The notes beneath the pieces were generated by a model. It was not told where the DNA came from. It was given only the letters and a program-made list of their open reading frames with translations, and did not search any database. A DNA stretch of 64,000 nt from Acetobacter orleanensis (GTDB lineage: Bacteria > Pseudomonadota > Alphaproteobacteria > Acetobacterales > Acetobacteraceae): contig NZ_LHZV01000062.1 of NCBI RefSeq assembly GCF_001581005.1, positions 62,001 through 126,000 on the forward strand, read 5' to 3'. Shown here piece after piece: positions 1-9,778 of the stretch. Position numbers and translations under genes: made by a program. Position 1 is the stretch's first letter. Every line of letters starts with the position of its first letter.

Positions 1-77
1 GCTTCCGGCAGGAGGTGACCATTCGCAAGGCGCTGGAAGAAGAGTTGGCGTTTTATGGCCGTGTCTTTGGATTTTAA
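1..77 (+). CDS. C-terminal end of an unidentified protein (5' partial)
   Basis: An open frame runs from the left window edge to TAA at 75-77. About 24 residues are visible, ending in the short motif FYGRVFGF. The segment is helix-like and charged (RKALEEELAF), which is too little to assign a family. It converges on the malic enzyme gene, and the shared hairpin at 184-223 could end both transcripts. Confidence 0.5.
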   Translation, partial: FRQEVTIRKALEEELAFYGRVFGF

Positions 78-183
78 GGGGAGATTTTAAGAGAATCCCC
101 AGAAAACATACGCTTTCGTGATCGCTAAAAATGGTCCGGTTGGGAGACGTTTTCTGACCTGCCGACGTTATGCCCTAAAAAAG

Positions 184-223
184 AAAAAGGCCGAATCCTC
201 CTTCCGGACGATTCGGCCTTTTT
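184..223. terminator. Bidirectional intrinsic terminator
   Basis: Two perfect 14-base arms (184-197 and 210-223, core GGCCGAATC/GATTCGGCC) flank a 12-base loop, with A-tract and T-tract on the two sides. It lies 11 bases past the malic enzyme stop, so it is the minus-strand terminator and could also end the plus-strand transcript from the left edge. Confidence 0.9.
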
Positions 224-234
224 GTGTGCGGCAC

Positions 235-1869
235 TTAGTCTGTGTAGCGCGGCGTATAGGTCAGGCTTTCAATCCATGCCCGGATATCATCCGGGCGTTC
301 CACCGTGGCCGCGCCCTGATCGAAAATGAATTCGGCAATGCGCGTGGCGGAGGTAATGGAGACTTCCAGAATCTCGCTCTGTGGCGGGAACAGGCGGCCC
401 CGTTCCTGAGACGCCAGATCGACCTGATCCGCCAGTGCCTTGGCCGCGGTAATCACCATGTCATCGGTAATCAGATCCGGACAAGTGGCGTAAACGGCCA
501 GCCCCAGAGCCGGGAAAATATAGAAATTGTTGGCCTGCCCCGGATAGAAGGTTTTCTCGTTCAGCGTCACTTCCGGATATTGCAGGCCCGCGGCAAACAG
601 GGCGCGTCCATCGGACCAGCCATAGGCCTGCTCTGCTGTGCATTCCGCGTTTTTGCCGGGAAGAGAGAGCGCGAAGATGATGGGCCGCTCATTCAGCGCC
701 GCCATTTCTTCCACAACCGCTTGCGTAAAAGCGCCGCCACAGGTGGAAACGCCGATCAGAATCGTCGGCTTCACGGCTTTGATCGTCGCCAGAAGATCGC
801 GTGACGGCGGCATGGCCTTCGCAAAGCGGGCCTGTTGTGGGGAAAGATCAGTGCGAGCTGTCTCCAGCAGGCCGTCCACATCCATCAGCGTGATGCGGGA
901 GACGGCTTCCGCTACCGACAGGCCTTCTTTCTGCATGGCGGTGGCGAGCATGTTGGCCGTGCCCAGACCGGACGAACCTGCTCCGAGGAAGAGGACGCGC
1001 TGCTCCGTCAACGGCTCGTTCTTGATGCGCAGGGCCGTTATCAACCCTGCAAGGGTTACAGCGGCTGTGCCCTGAATATCATCGTTGTAGCAGCGGATGC
1101 GGGGGTAGTATTTTTCCAGATACCGGATGGCGTCCGTGCCCTTCCAGTCCTCAAAATGCAGGCAGCAACGTGGGAAGACCGTCTGCACAGCCTGCACAAA
1201 TTCTTCCACAAACTCATCCAGCACGTCCTGTGTCGGCGGGTCGCGTCGCAGGCCCAGATAGAGCGGGTCGGCCCGCAGGGCTTTGTTTGTGGTGCCAATA
1301 TCAAGCTGGATGGGCAGCAGCACTTCCGGCGGCACAGCCCCACAGGCCGTATAGAGATGTAGCTTGCCAATCGGGATTCCCATCCCGTTCACGCCAATAT
1401 CGCCAAGGCCCAGAATACGCCCCCCCGTGGTCACGCAGATCACCCGGACATCCTCTATCGGCCAGTTGCGGAGGACCTCTGCAATGCGGCCCTTCATGTC
1501 CAGACTGATGTACATGCCACGCGGGCGGCGGTAGATATGGCTGAACTGCTGGCAGACCAGAGCCAATGTCGGCGCGTAGATAATGGGTACGTATTTGGCC
1601 GGGTTGGACATCAGAACCCGGTAAAATAGGGTTTGATTCTGGTCCCGCAGGCCACTCAGATAAATATAGCGCTCAAGGTCGCTGGGTTTGGCGTCCAGAT
1701 GCCGGTGGATGCGCTCAACCTGTCGGTCCAGACTTTCAACATGCGTGGGCAAAAGCCCTTCCAGCCCATACTGCCGCCGTTCCTCAGCCGTAAAGGCTGT
1801 GCCCTTGTTCTGAGTGGCATCATTCAGGAGGGACATGCCCCGGAGGTGCGGGATGGAGGCTTTTGGCAT
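235..1869 (-). CDS. maeA: NAD-dependent malic enzyme (malate dehydrogenase, oxaloacetate-decarboxylating)
   Basis: The predicted cytoplasmic enzyme oxidatively decarboxylates malate to pyruvate, linking the C4 acid pool to pyruvate and acetyl-CoA. The 544-residue protein has the N-terminal malic domain with KYVPIIYAPT, the metal-binding region HFEDWKG near residue 240, the family signature NDDIQGT near 262-268, and a Rossmann loop GAGSSGLG near 297. Length fits the SfcA/MaeA class (about 565 aa) and not the larger MaeB fusion with a phosphotransacetylase domain. The frame is open to 1962, but the ATG at 1869 is preferred because a GAAGGG ribosome site precedes it and the upstream extension looks noncoding. 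The gene stands alone. NAD rather than NADP preference is inferred from length and family resemblance. Confidence 0.93.
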   Translation of the reverse strand: MPKASIPHLRGMSLLNDATQNKGTAFTAEERRQYGLEGLLPTHVESLDRQVERIHRHLDAKPSDLERYIYLSGLRDQNQTLFYRVLMSNPAKYVPIIYAPTLALVCQQFSHIYRRPRGMYISLDMKGRIAEVLRNWPIEDVRVICVTTGGRILGLGDIGVNGMGIPIGKLHLYTACGAVPPEVLLPIQLDIGTTNKALRADPLYLGLRRDPPTQDVLDEFVEEFVQAVQTVFPRCCLHFEDWKGTDAIRYLEKYYPRIRCYNDDIQGTAAVTLAGLITALRIKNEPLTEQRVLFLGAGSSGLGTANMLATAMQKEGLSVAEAVSRITLMDVDGLLETARTDLSPQQARFAKAMPPSRDLLATIKAVKPTILIGVSTCGGAFTQAVVEEMAALNERPIIFALSLPGKNAECTAEQAYGWSDGRALFAAGLQYPEVTLNEKTFYPGQANNFYIFPALGLAVYATCPDLITDDMVITAAKALADQVDLASQERGRLFPPQSEILEVSITSATRIAEFIFDQGAATVERPDDIRAWIESLTYTPRYTD

Positions 1870-2115
1870 TCTAAACCCTTCAAACTTGTGAGACCAACAC
1901 AGAGTGTTCTTCGGAAACGGTAGAAAACTGCGGATTCTCTTATTGGAGCCTGAAAGTAACAAAAATTTCAGCGCGTAAGCCTGAGAATTTCAAGAGGGAG
2001 CTATGTTTCACGCAAAAACTAGACCATTGCGCAGCAAATGCCGGGGCAAGGGCTCTGGGCCTGACCATTCTGCTCAAAACGCGGGACCACGCGCACGGTT
2101 CAAAAGCGCCGCGTA

Positions 2116-2146
2116 TAAAAAAAGGCGGCACAAGGCCACCTTTTTT
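2116..2146 (-). terminator. Intrinsic terminator downstream of nusG
   Basis: Arms of AAAAAAGG(C)GGC and GCC(A)CCTTTTTT with one internal mismatch give a T-tract on the minus strand, about 30 bases after the nusG stop. It indicates that the secE-nusG transcript ends here instead of continuing into ribosomal protein genes. Confidence 0.75.
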
Positions 2147-2176
2147 AAACCGTCTCAGACCAAAGACCGGATAAGC

Positions 2177-2707
2177 TCAGAGCTTTTCGACCTGACCATA
2201 TTCCAGATCGACCGGGGTCGAGCGACCGAAGATCGAAACGCTGACTTTCAGACGTCCCTTTTCTTCGTCAATTTCTTCAATCACACCATTGAAGGAGGTA
2301 AACGGCCCATCCGCCACGCGAATCTGCTCGCCCACTTCAAAGGTAACAGCAGAACGCGGATGCTGGATGCCATCCTGTGCCTGCTGGATAATCCGTTCGG
2401 CTTCCGCAGCGGAAATCGGGGTCGGGCGGTTCTTGGTGCCGAGGAACCCCGTAACTTTGGGAGTATCCTTGACCAGATGCCACGACTCATCCGTCATTTC
2501 CATCTTCACCAGCACGTAACCGGGGAAGAATTTGCGTTCAGCATTCACTTTCTGGCCGCGACGCATTTCGATGACTTCTTCTGAGGGAACCAGAATTTCA
2601 TCAATATGGTCAGCAAGACCCTTCTGTTCTGCCTGTTCGCGAATATGCTGGGCGATTTTTTTCTCGAAGCCCGAATAGACGTGGACCACGTACCAACGTT
2701 TGGCCAT
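2177..2707 (-). CDS. nusG: Transcription termination/antitermination factor NusG
   Basis: This is the universal elongation factor that binds RNA polymerase and links it to Rho or the ribosome. The 176-residue protein has the NGN domain (starting [13 protein letters not shown], with the [10 protein letters not shown] motif mid-domain) and a C-terminal KOW domain ([13 protein letters not shown] through FGRSTPVDL). Length matches bacterial NusG. It follows secE by 9 bases on the minus strand, so the two are one transcript, probably started upstream of tRNA-Trp. The usual next genes rplK and rplA are absent: the terminator at 2116-2146 and then the unrelated maeA follow. Confidence 0.97.
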   Translation of the reverse strand: MAKRWYVVHVYSGFEKKIAQHIREQAEQKGLADHIDEILVPSEEVIEMRRGQKVNAERKFFPGYVLVKMEMTDESWHLVKDTPKVTGFLGTKNRPTPISAAEAERIIQQAQDGIQHPRSAVTFEVGEQIRVADGPFTSFNGVIEEIDEEKGRLKVSVSIFGRSTPVDLEYGQVEKL

Positions 2708-2716
2708 GTCGTTTCC

Positions 2717-2911
2717 TCAGCCTCCCAGCCCGAACAATTGACGCACGCCGAGACCAATAATCTGGTCAACGACAAAGAAGAACGCGGATGCAAGGCCCGC
2801 CATGGCCAGCACAGCACCCGTTGTGATGAGGGTAGCACGTCGGGACGGCCACGTGACCCGTTCGGCCTCGGCACGTACATCACGCAGAAACTTACCGGGA
2901 CTGACCGACAC
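2717..2911 (-). CDS. secE: Preprotein translocase subunit SecE
   Basis: SecE is the small essential membrane subunit that clamps SecY in the Sec translocon. The 64-residue protein is the single-helix alphaproteobacterial form: an amphipathic N-terminus with the signature EAERVTWPSR, then one hydrophobic segment (AVLAMAGLASAFFFVVDQI). The start is a GTG at 2911 with AGAGGA about 6 bases upstream. It sits between tRNA-Trp and nusG, the classic neighbourhood. Confidence 0.96.
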   Translation of the reverse strand: MSVSPGKFLRDVRAEAERVTWPSRRATLITTGAVLAMAGLASAFFFVVDQIIGLGVRQLFGLGG

Positions 2912-3024
2912 GAACTATCCTCTCTCCGCTGCCCGGCCCGAATCTGATCAGACAGACGGCGCAGCCAATAATTTTCTGTCGGAAAACACCGCAGGCTTTG
3001 CGAGGCTCTCCAGCCAGTGTTGTC

Positions 3025-3101
3025 TGGCAGGGGTGGAGGGTCTCGAACCCACAACCTCCGGTTTTGGAGACCGGCGCTCTAGCCAATTGAGCTACACCCC
3101 T
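3025..3101 (-). tRNA. tRNA-Trp (anticodon CCA)
   Basis: On the minus strand the sequence folds as a complete cloverleaf: acceptor AGGGGTG pairs with CACCCCT, the D-arm is TAGCTCAATTGG, the anticodon loop CTCCAAA carries CCA, the T-arm includes GGTTCGAGACC, and G is the discriminator. The 3' CCA is encoded (3025-3027). It is the first gene of the tRNA-Trp/secE/nusG unit. Confidence 0.97.
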
Positions 3102-3321
3102 GCAGTGCGACAAGCCAACGCGGAAAGCAGGTATAACGGAAATCCGTCAGCCTGACCACCCATACGCGGCCCTTGCAGGAGGCGGAACAAAATATGTTGT
3201 GGCTCTAAAGTCAAGAGGCAGAAGACAATATCCTGTCAGATTGTGAAAAGAAGGCACAGAAAGTCCCCTCGTCAGGGGGTTGCGAAGTGCTGCCTTTTGG
3301 GGTTAAGAGGGTGCCCAGAGC

Positions 3322-3395
3322 GCGGGCGTAGCATAGTGGTAATGCTGTAGCCTTCCAAGCTACCGAGGAGGGTTCGATTCCCTCCGTCCGCTCCA
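3322..3395 (+). tRNA. tRNA-Gly (anticodon TCC)
   Basis: A complete cloverleaf is visible on the plus strand: acceptor GCGGGCG pairs with CGTCCGC (one G-U), the anticodon loop CTTCCAA carries TCC, the T-arm includes GGTTCGATTCC, and CCA is encoded at 3393-3395. It is divergent from the tRNA-Trp unit. No integrase or att duplication is visible nearby. Confidence 0.97.
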
Positions 3396-3432
3396 AAAAT
3401 AAATTTTCCCGAAAAATAAAATTTTTATGTCA

Positions 3433-3448
3433 GATCAAAATTTTGATC
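3433..3448. repeat. 16-base perfect palindrome GATCAAAATTTTGATC
   Basis: The palindrome lies 38 bases downstream of the tRNA-Gly CCA end. The half TTTTGATCGCG recurs at about 3492-3502. There is no T-tract, so it is unlikely to be an ordinary terminator; it may be a protein binding site. Function unknown. Confidence 0.7.
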
Positions 3449-3719
3449 GCGCGCAAATGCTTTTTGTCGGGTTAATCCCTTTGGTTGGCGTTTTTGATCG
3501 CGTAAGCCGGAGCGTGTTGGGCCGGGTTACGGTTAAAAAGCCGCATGCTCTCGCCTGCTAAGACATTCGCATCGGGAACGGACCTAAAGAATGTTGGTTG
3601 GTATGAAGCGGCCGCAAACAGATTTTCTCGGTTTGTGGATTCGCATCATTCCAGTGACGCGTGCCCTGTAGGCAAAGAAAAGGGCTCTGATATTCCGGCT
3701 GTCATTGGCCGCAGAGTGT

Positions 3720-3743
3720 TTTCCAGAAAGATTTCCAGAAAGA
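3720..3743. repeat. Tandem duplicate of the 12-mer TTTCCAGAAAGA
   Basis: Two identical adjacent copies lie at 3720-3731 and 3732-3743, each holding the small dyad TTTC..GAAA. They sit about 270 bases before atpH. They may be regulatory half-sites or a chance duplication. Confidence 0.6.
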
Positions 3744-4013
3744 TTTATAGTGTCTCTTTCTGGTGCACGTTGCCGTGGAAACACCCTCCTCAACTATGTC
3801 TTCCGTGATGTTTTTATGTCGGAAAGGTCTTTTTCCCGTGGGGTGCCGTATGAAAAGCGGGGGTGCCGGGTGATTTTGGATGATGGTGCCGGTTGCGTGG
3901 GCTGTATCAGCATGCTAGAGGCCGCGCCGACGCATGCTTGTGGCTTCTATGCAGCCAGAGGCGGAGTCATGTATGTGGAATGCCGGCGCGCACAGAAGGA
4001 AAGAGCCTAAAGA

Positions 4014-4598
4014 GTGGTGGCCTCGGGCGTAACGACAGCACAATCGGTTGCTTTTGCTTCCAACGGTCTTGAAGGCCGTTACGCAACTGCGCTTTATGAA
4101 CTCGCAGCGGAACAGCAGCAGCTGGATGCAGTGCTTGATGAATGTGCGGCACTTGCCCGCCTGATTGATGAAAGTGCCCCATTACGCACTGTTCTGGGTG
4201 ATCGGCGGCTTGATATCACTGTCTCCCGCAAGGCTGTTCTAGCCGTGCTGGATGCACAGGGTTTTTGCCAGACTCTTAAGAATTTCGTGGGTGTCGTCGC
4301 TGATAACCGCCGTCTGCCGAATTTGCGGCAGATTTTGGCGGCAGTCGATGCCCTCGCCTCCGCCCGCCGGGGTGAAGTGGTTGCAGATGTTACATCTGCC
4401 CAACCGCTGACTACCACGCAGCGCGCCCAGCTTCAGGTCCGTCTGGCTGAAGCCGGTTATTCCCGCATTACTATTCGTGAGCGTGTCGATTCTTCCCTGC
4501 TCGGCGGCCTTGTCGTCCGTGTCGGGGCCAAGCTTTATGACGCCAGTCTTCAGACCCGCCTGTTTCGTTTGCATTACGCCATGAAGGGAGCCGCGTGA
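4014..4598 (+). CDS. atpH: ATP synthase F1 subunit delta
   Basis: The delta subunit is the peripheral-stalk protein that joins the F1 head to the Fo b subunits at the membrane. The 194-residue protein shows the expected all-helical N-terminal domain ([11 protein letters not shown]) and the C-terminal signature ([23 protein letters not shown]). GTG at 4014 is the start, with AAGGAAAG upstream; a second GTG follows directly. It opens the atpHAGDC operon, and its stop overlaps the atpA start (TGATG at 4596-4600). Confidence 0.96.
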   Translation: MVASGVTTAQSVAFASNGLEGRYATALYELAAEQQQLDAVLDECAALARLIDESAPLRTVLGDRRLDITVSRKAVLAVLDAQGFCQTLKNFVGVVADNRRLPNLRQILAAVDALASARRGEVVADVTSAQPLTTTQRAQLQVRLAEAGYSRITIRERVDSSLLGGLVVRVGAKLYDASLQTRLFRLHYAMKGAA

Positions 4599-6133
4599 TG
4601 GAAATCCGTCCCGCAGAGATTTCGGATATCCTCAAGCAGCAGATTGCTTCGTTCGACAAAGAATCCGATGTTGTCGAAACCGGCACTGTCCTGTCTGTCG
4701 GCGACGGCATTGCCCGTGTGTTCGGCTTGCAGCATGTGATGGCCGGGGAGCTCGTCGAGTTCCCGGCTTCCGGCCAGAAAGGCATGGCGCTGAACCTTGA
4801 GAGCGATAACGTCGGTATCGTTATCTTTGGTGATGACACCAACATTCGTGAAGGTGACACGGTCGCCCGTTCCGGTGTCGTGGTTGAAGTCCCCACAGGG
4901 AAAGGCCTGCTGGGTCGCGTTGTTGACGGTCTGGGTAACCCGATCGACGGCAAAGGCCCGCTGTCCAACGTTGAAATGCGCCGCGCTGAAGTAAAGGCGC
5001 CCGGCATCATGCCGCGTCAGTCCGTCAGCGAACCGATGCAGACCGGCATTAAAGCCATTGACGCCCTCGTGCCCGTCGGCCGTGGCCAGCGTGAACTGGT
5101 GATTGGTGACCGTCAGACTGGTAAAACAACCATCCTGACCGACACGATCCTCGCGCAGAAAACCGTCAATGACGCGGGCGACGATAAAAAGTCTCTCTAC
5201 TGCATTTACGTGGCAGTTGGTCAGAAGCGTTCCACGGTTGCACAACTCGTGCGCCTGCTGGAAGAAAAAGGCGCGATGAAATACTCCATCGTCGTCGCGG
5301 CAACGGCCTCCGATCCGGCTCCCCTCCAGTATCTGGCACCCTATGCTGCCTGTGCCATGGGTGAGTATTTCCGTGACAACGGCATGCACGCACTGATCTG
5401 CTATGATGACCTGTCCAAGCAGGCTGTGGCGTACCGCCAGATGTCCCTGCTGCTGCGTCGTCCGCCGGGCCGTGAAGCGTATCCGGGTGACGTGTTCTAC
5501 CTGCACTCCCGTCTGCTCGAACGCGCTGCAAAAATGTCTGACGCCCATGGCGGCGGTTCTCTGACGGCTCTGCCGGTCATTGAAACGCAGGCTGGTGACG
5601 TGTCCGCCTATATCCCGACCAACGTGATTTCCATCACCGACGGGCAGATCTTCCTTGAGACCGATCTGTTCTACCGTGGTATCCGTCCGGCCGTGAACGT
5701 TGGTGGGTCCGTGTCTCGTGTAGGCTCTGCCGCACAGATCAAGGCGATGAAGCAGGTTGCTGGCAAGATCAAGCTGGAACTGGCTCAGTACCGTGAAATG
5801 GCTGCCTTCTCTCAGTTCGCGTCCGATCTGGACCCGGCTACGCAGAAGCAGCTTGCCCGTGGTGCCCGTCTGGTTGAACTGCTCAAGCAGCCCCAGTCTT
5901 CCCCGCTGACGGTTGAAGAACAGGTTATCGTGCTGTTTGCTGGCACCCGTGGCTTTATTGACGGTATCGCTGTCGATAAGGTTGTGCCTTGGGAACACGC
6001 TCTGCTGGCCGACCTGCCGAACGGTGGCAAGGATATTCTGGAAACCATCCGTAAGGAGCAGCAACTGTCGAAAGACACGGAAGCCCGCCTGACGGAATAT
6101 CTGACCACCTTCAACCGCAACTTCGGCGGCTGA
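4598..6133 (+). CDS. atpA: ATP synthase F1 subunit alpha
   Basis: The alpha subunit is the regulatory nucleotide-binding subunit of the F1 hexamer. The 511-residue protein has Walker A GDRQTGKT (about 169-176), the conserved [21 protein letters not shown] stretch and the alpha signature [14 protein letters not shown]. An in-frame GTG lies one codon upstream at 4595; the ATG at 4598, overlapping the atpH stop, is preferred and implies translational coupling. Atp genes for Fo are not in the window, as expected where F1 and Fo operons are separate. Confidence 0.98.
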   Translation: MEIRPAEISDILKQQIASFDKESDVVETGTVLSVGDGIARVFGLQHVMAGELVEFPASGQKGMALNLESDNVGIVIFGDDTNIREGDTVARSGVVVEVPTGKGLLGRVVDGLGNPIDGKGPLSNVEMRRAEVKAPGIMPRQSVSEPMQTGIKAIDALVPVGRGQRELVIGDRQTGKTTILTDTILAQKTVNDAGDDKKSLYCIYVAVGQKRSTVAQLVRLLEEKGAMKYSIVVAATASDPAPLQYLAPYAACAMGEYFRDNGMHALICYDDLSKQAVAYRQMSLLLRRPPGREAYPGDVFYLHSRLLERAAKMSDAHGGGSLTALPVIETQAGDVSAYIPTNVISITDGQIFLETDLFYRGIRPAVNVGGSVSRVGSAAQIKAMKQVAGKIKLELAQYREMAAFSQFASDLDPATQKQLARGARLVELLKQPQSSPLTVEEQVIVLFAGTRGFIDGIAVDKVVPWEHALLADLPNGGKDILETIRKEQQLSKDTEARLTEYLTTFNRNFGG

Positions 6134-6150
6134 GGAGCAGGACCTAATCC

Positions 6151-7050
6151 ATGGCTTCCCTCAAGGAACTCCGCGCGCGTATCGGAAGTATCAAGTCGAC
6201 ACGGAAGATCACTAGCGCGATGAAAATGGTCGCGGCCGCAAAATTGCGCCGCGCTCAGGTCAGTGCTGAGGCTGCTCGTCCGTACGCTGCCGCTATGCGG
6301 CGGATGCTGGGTGAACTTGCTGCTGCCACGAAGGGGGAAGAGGGTGCACCGCGTCTTCTGGCCGGAACGGGGCAGGATAAAGTTCATCTGCTGATCCCGA
6401 TCACCAGTGATCGCGGTCTGTGCGGTGGCTTTAACTCCAACGTGCACCGGCTGACGCTTCAGACCATCAAGAAGCTTCAGGCTGAAGGTAAAACCGTCAA
6501 ACTGTTGCCGGTTGGCCGTCGCGCCCTGAACTTCTTTAACCGCGAACATGCTGACCTGATTGTTGATAAGGTCATCGGGTTCAGCGGCAAGGATGTTCCG
6601 TTTTCTGTTGCCAGTGACCTTGGTGACAAGGTGAACGCGCTGCTGGAAGCTGGCGAAATCGACGTCTGCACGCTTGTGTTCAACAAGTTCCAGAACGCGA
6701 TGACGCAGACACCAGCCTGCCTTCAGCTTGTGCCCATGGTGATGGATGAGACATCGGTGAACACCGGTGCTGCCTCCGTCAAAGCAGAAGATGCCGCGCA
6801 GTATGAATTTGAACCGGATGAAGCAACGCTGCTGGCAATGCTGCTTCCGCGGAATCTACAGGTTCAGATCTACGCTTCGCTGCTGGAAACAGCCGCGGGT
6901 GAGAACGGTGCCCGTATGACGGCCATGGATAACGCGACGCGCAATGCAGGCCGGACCATTGACAGTCTGAGCAAGGTCTATAACCGGACCCGCCAGACGA
7001 ATATTACTAACGAACTGATCGAAATCATTTCGGGCGCACAGGCTGTCTGA
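6151..7050 (+). CDS. atpG: ATP synthase F1 subunit gamma
   Basis: Gamma is the central rotor shaft that couples proton flow to catalysis. The 299-residue protein has the N-terminal coiled-coil helix (RARIGSIKSTRKITSAMKMV), the Rossmann-like middle with TSDRGLCGGFN, and the C-terminal helix (NATRNAGRTIDSLSKVYNRT). A GAGGAGCAGGA ribosome site precedes the ATG. The gap to atpA is 17 bases. Confidence 0.98.
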   Translation: MASLKELRARIGSIKSTRKITSAMKMVAAAKLRRAQVSAEAARPYAAAMRRMLGELAAATKGEEGAPRLLAGTGQDKVHLLIPITSDRGLCGGFNSNVHRLTLQTIKKLQAEGKTVKLLPVGRRALNFFNREHADLIVDKVIGFSGKDVPFSVASDLGDKVNALLEAGEIDVCTLVFNKFQNAMTQTPACLQLVPMVMDETSVNTGAASVKAEDAAQYEFEPDEATLLAMLLPRNLQVQIYASLLETAAGENGARMTAMDNATRNAGRTIDSLSKVYNRTRQTNITNELIEIISGAQAV

Positions 7051-7078
7051 GCCCGCTCGTTTGCCCCGCAGGAGCTGA

Positions 7079-8554
<1,476 letters not shown>

Positions 8555-8582
8555 CAGCCGGTTTCGGGAAGGAACAGCATTC

Positions 8583-8993
8583 ATGCCGATCCAGATCGAG
8601 ATCATCAGCCCTGAAAAGGTTCTGGTGTCGCGTGAAGTAGATATGGTTGTCATGCCGGGTGCGGAAGGCGATATCGCCGCCATGCCCGAGCGTGCCCCTA
8701 TGATGCTTCTGCTGCGTGGTGGTGTTGTCTCACTGTACGAAAATGATACCGTGACGGACCGTTATTTCGTCGGTGGTGGCTTTGCGGACATGACGGCAAC
8801 CCGTTGCACCATTCTGGCTGATAAAGCCGAGCCTGTGAGCGCAATCTCTATTGATAACGCCACGGCAGCGCTTGAAGCTTTGACGGAAGCTTGGGATAAA
8901 GCCGACAAGACCGATATTTCACGTCTGGACGTTCTTCAGGATAAAATCCTGTCCGTGCGCGCTGAAATTGATGCCGGATCTTCTTCTCTCTGA
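8583..8993 (+). CDS. atpC: ATP synthase F1 subunit epsilon
   Basis: Epsilon is the small rotor subunit that docks gamma to the c-ring and inhibits ATP hydrolysis. The 136-residue protein has the N-terminal beta-sandwich (IEIISPEKVLVSREVDMVVMPGAEGD, with the Y/F-VGGGFADM strand) and a short C-terminal helical part. A GGAAGGAAC site precedes the ATG. It is the last gene of the operon and is followed by the terminator at 9054-9082. Confidence 0.96.
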   Translation: MPIQIEIISPEKVLVSREVDMVVMPGAEGDIAAMPERAPMMLLLRGGVVSLYENDTVTDRYFVGGGFADMTATRCTILADKAEPVSAISIDNATAALEALTEAWDKADKTDISRLDVLQDKILSVRAEIDAGSSSL

Positions 8994-9053
8994 TTCAAAA
9001 TTCGGTTTAACCCGAGTTTTGTAAGAGAGACGGTTACGACACGACTTTAATTT

Positions 9054-9082
9054 AAAAAAGCCACCCTTGCGGTGGCTTTTTT
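9054..9082. terminator. Intrinsic terminator of the atp operon (probably bidirectional)
   Basis: Perfect 12-base arms AAAAAAGCCACC (9054-9065) and GGTGGCTTTTTT (9071-9082) flank a 5-base loop, 60 bases past atpC. The A-tract on the left arm allows it also to end the minus-strand queF transcript after the octamer array. Confidence 0.92.
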
Positions 9083-9100
9083 TATGCCCGATCTTTGAGC

Positions 9101-9192
9101 CTCAAAGCCTCAAAGCCTCAAAGCCTCAAAGCCTCAAAGCCTCAAAGCCTCAAAGCCTCAAAGCCTCAAAGCCTCAAAGCCTCAAAGCCTCA
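9101..9192. repeat. Octamer tandem array, 11.5 copies of CTCAAAGC
   Basis: Eleven perfect head-to-tail copies of CTCAAAGC fill 9101-9188 and a half copy CTCA ends at 9192. The last TCA (9190-9192) is the complement of the queF stop codon, so the array abuts coding sequence. An inverted copy (CTTTGAG, 9093-9099) faces the first unit across one base. With no interruptions in 11 copies, the array is expected to vary in length by slippage. Confidence 0.97.
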
Positions 9193-9660
9193 GCCGCGCC
9201 CGCGATAGGTGGGGACATCCTGTGAGGGAATCCAGACATCTGCCGGGGGTGCGCCAGTCTGCCAGAACACATCAATCGGCATGCCGCCGCGAGGGTACCA
9301 GTAGGCGCCAATGCGCAGCCAAACCGGGTTGAGCCGTTCCACCAGTGTTGTGGCAATCTGCACGGAGCAGGCTTCGTGAAAGGAGCCATGGTTGCGGAAA
9401 CTGGTCAGGAAGAGTTTGAGAGACTTGCTCTCCACAATCCACTGGTCCGGCACGTAATCAATCACAAGATGCGCAAAGTCCGGCTGGCCAGTAACAGGGC
9501 AGAGGGACGTGAATTCAGGTGCTGTAAAACGCACGAGGTAATTCTTGCCGGGGTAAGGGGCCGGTACACGTTCCAGAACAGCCTCTTCCGGGCAGGTCGG
9601 GGCCGGGGTTGCGCGGCCGAGCTGGGTGAGGGCGTCACTGCCGTCATCAGGGCGGGTCAT
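9190..9660 (-). CDS. queF: NADPH-dependent 7-cyano-7-deazaguanine reductase QueF
   Basis: QueF reduces preQ0 to preQ1 in queuosine synthesis for tRNA modification. The 156-residue protein belongs to the short, unimodular subfamily (about 150 aa). The catalytic Cys54 is in [14 protein letters not shown] with Asp61, the QueF motif ESKSLK is at 77-82, and the HE pair binding the substrate is at 95-96. It is divergent from ribonuclease D. Its stop codon lies in the first half-unit of the octamer array, so the 3' untranslated region of its mRNA would be the repeat. Confidence 0.95.
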   Translation of the reverse strand: MTRPDDGSDALTQLGRATPAPTCPEEAVLERVPAPYPGKNYLVRFTAPEFTSLCPVTGQPDFAHLVIDYVPDQWIVESKSLKLFLTSFRNHGSFHEACSVQIATTLVERLNPVWLRIGAYWYPRGGMPIDVFWQTGAPPADVWIPSQDVPTYRGRG

Positions 9661-9778
9661 GGCGTTTCTTTCTGTTAGGGACTCTCTTCGTGCTTCATGT
9701 CGAAGCTGCGGGGGCTTTCGTCAAGCTTTTCAGAAAGACGGGCAGTGCTGTCCGCTTCTTTTTCCTGACAGGTGGTGT

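Larger units (their letters stand above)
3396..4013. other. Gene-free leader region upstream of the atp operon
   Basis: This stretch of about 620 bases has no convincing coding frame; its short open frames lack family resemblance and sensible composition. It contains a 16-base perfect palindrome at 3433-3448, a recurrence of the half-site TTTTGATCGCG near 3492-3502, and a perfect tandem pair of a 12-mer at 3720-3743. The atp promoter should lie here, but no strong -35/-10 pair was found by eye. Confidence 0.6.

Noticed and set aside
118-804. Plus-strand open frame of 228 residues over the malic enzyme gene
   Set aside because: It is antisense to a clear NAD-malic enzyme, has no family resemblance and no ribosome site; an artefact of the GC-rich coding strand.
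3705-4010. 101-residue open frame before atpH
   Set aside because: Cys- and Arg-scattered sequence without family features; probably leader DNA of the atp operon.
4574-6064. Minus-strand 496-residue open frame over atpA
   Set aside because: It is exactly antisense to a well-supported ATP synthase alpha gene, and its His/Arg/Gly-rich composition is that of a shadow frame.
9101-9192. CRISPR array
   Set aside because: Units are 8 bases with no spacers; it is a simple tandem repeat and no cas genes are present.
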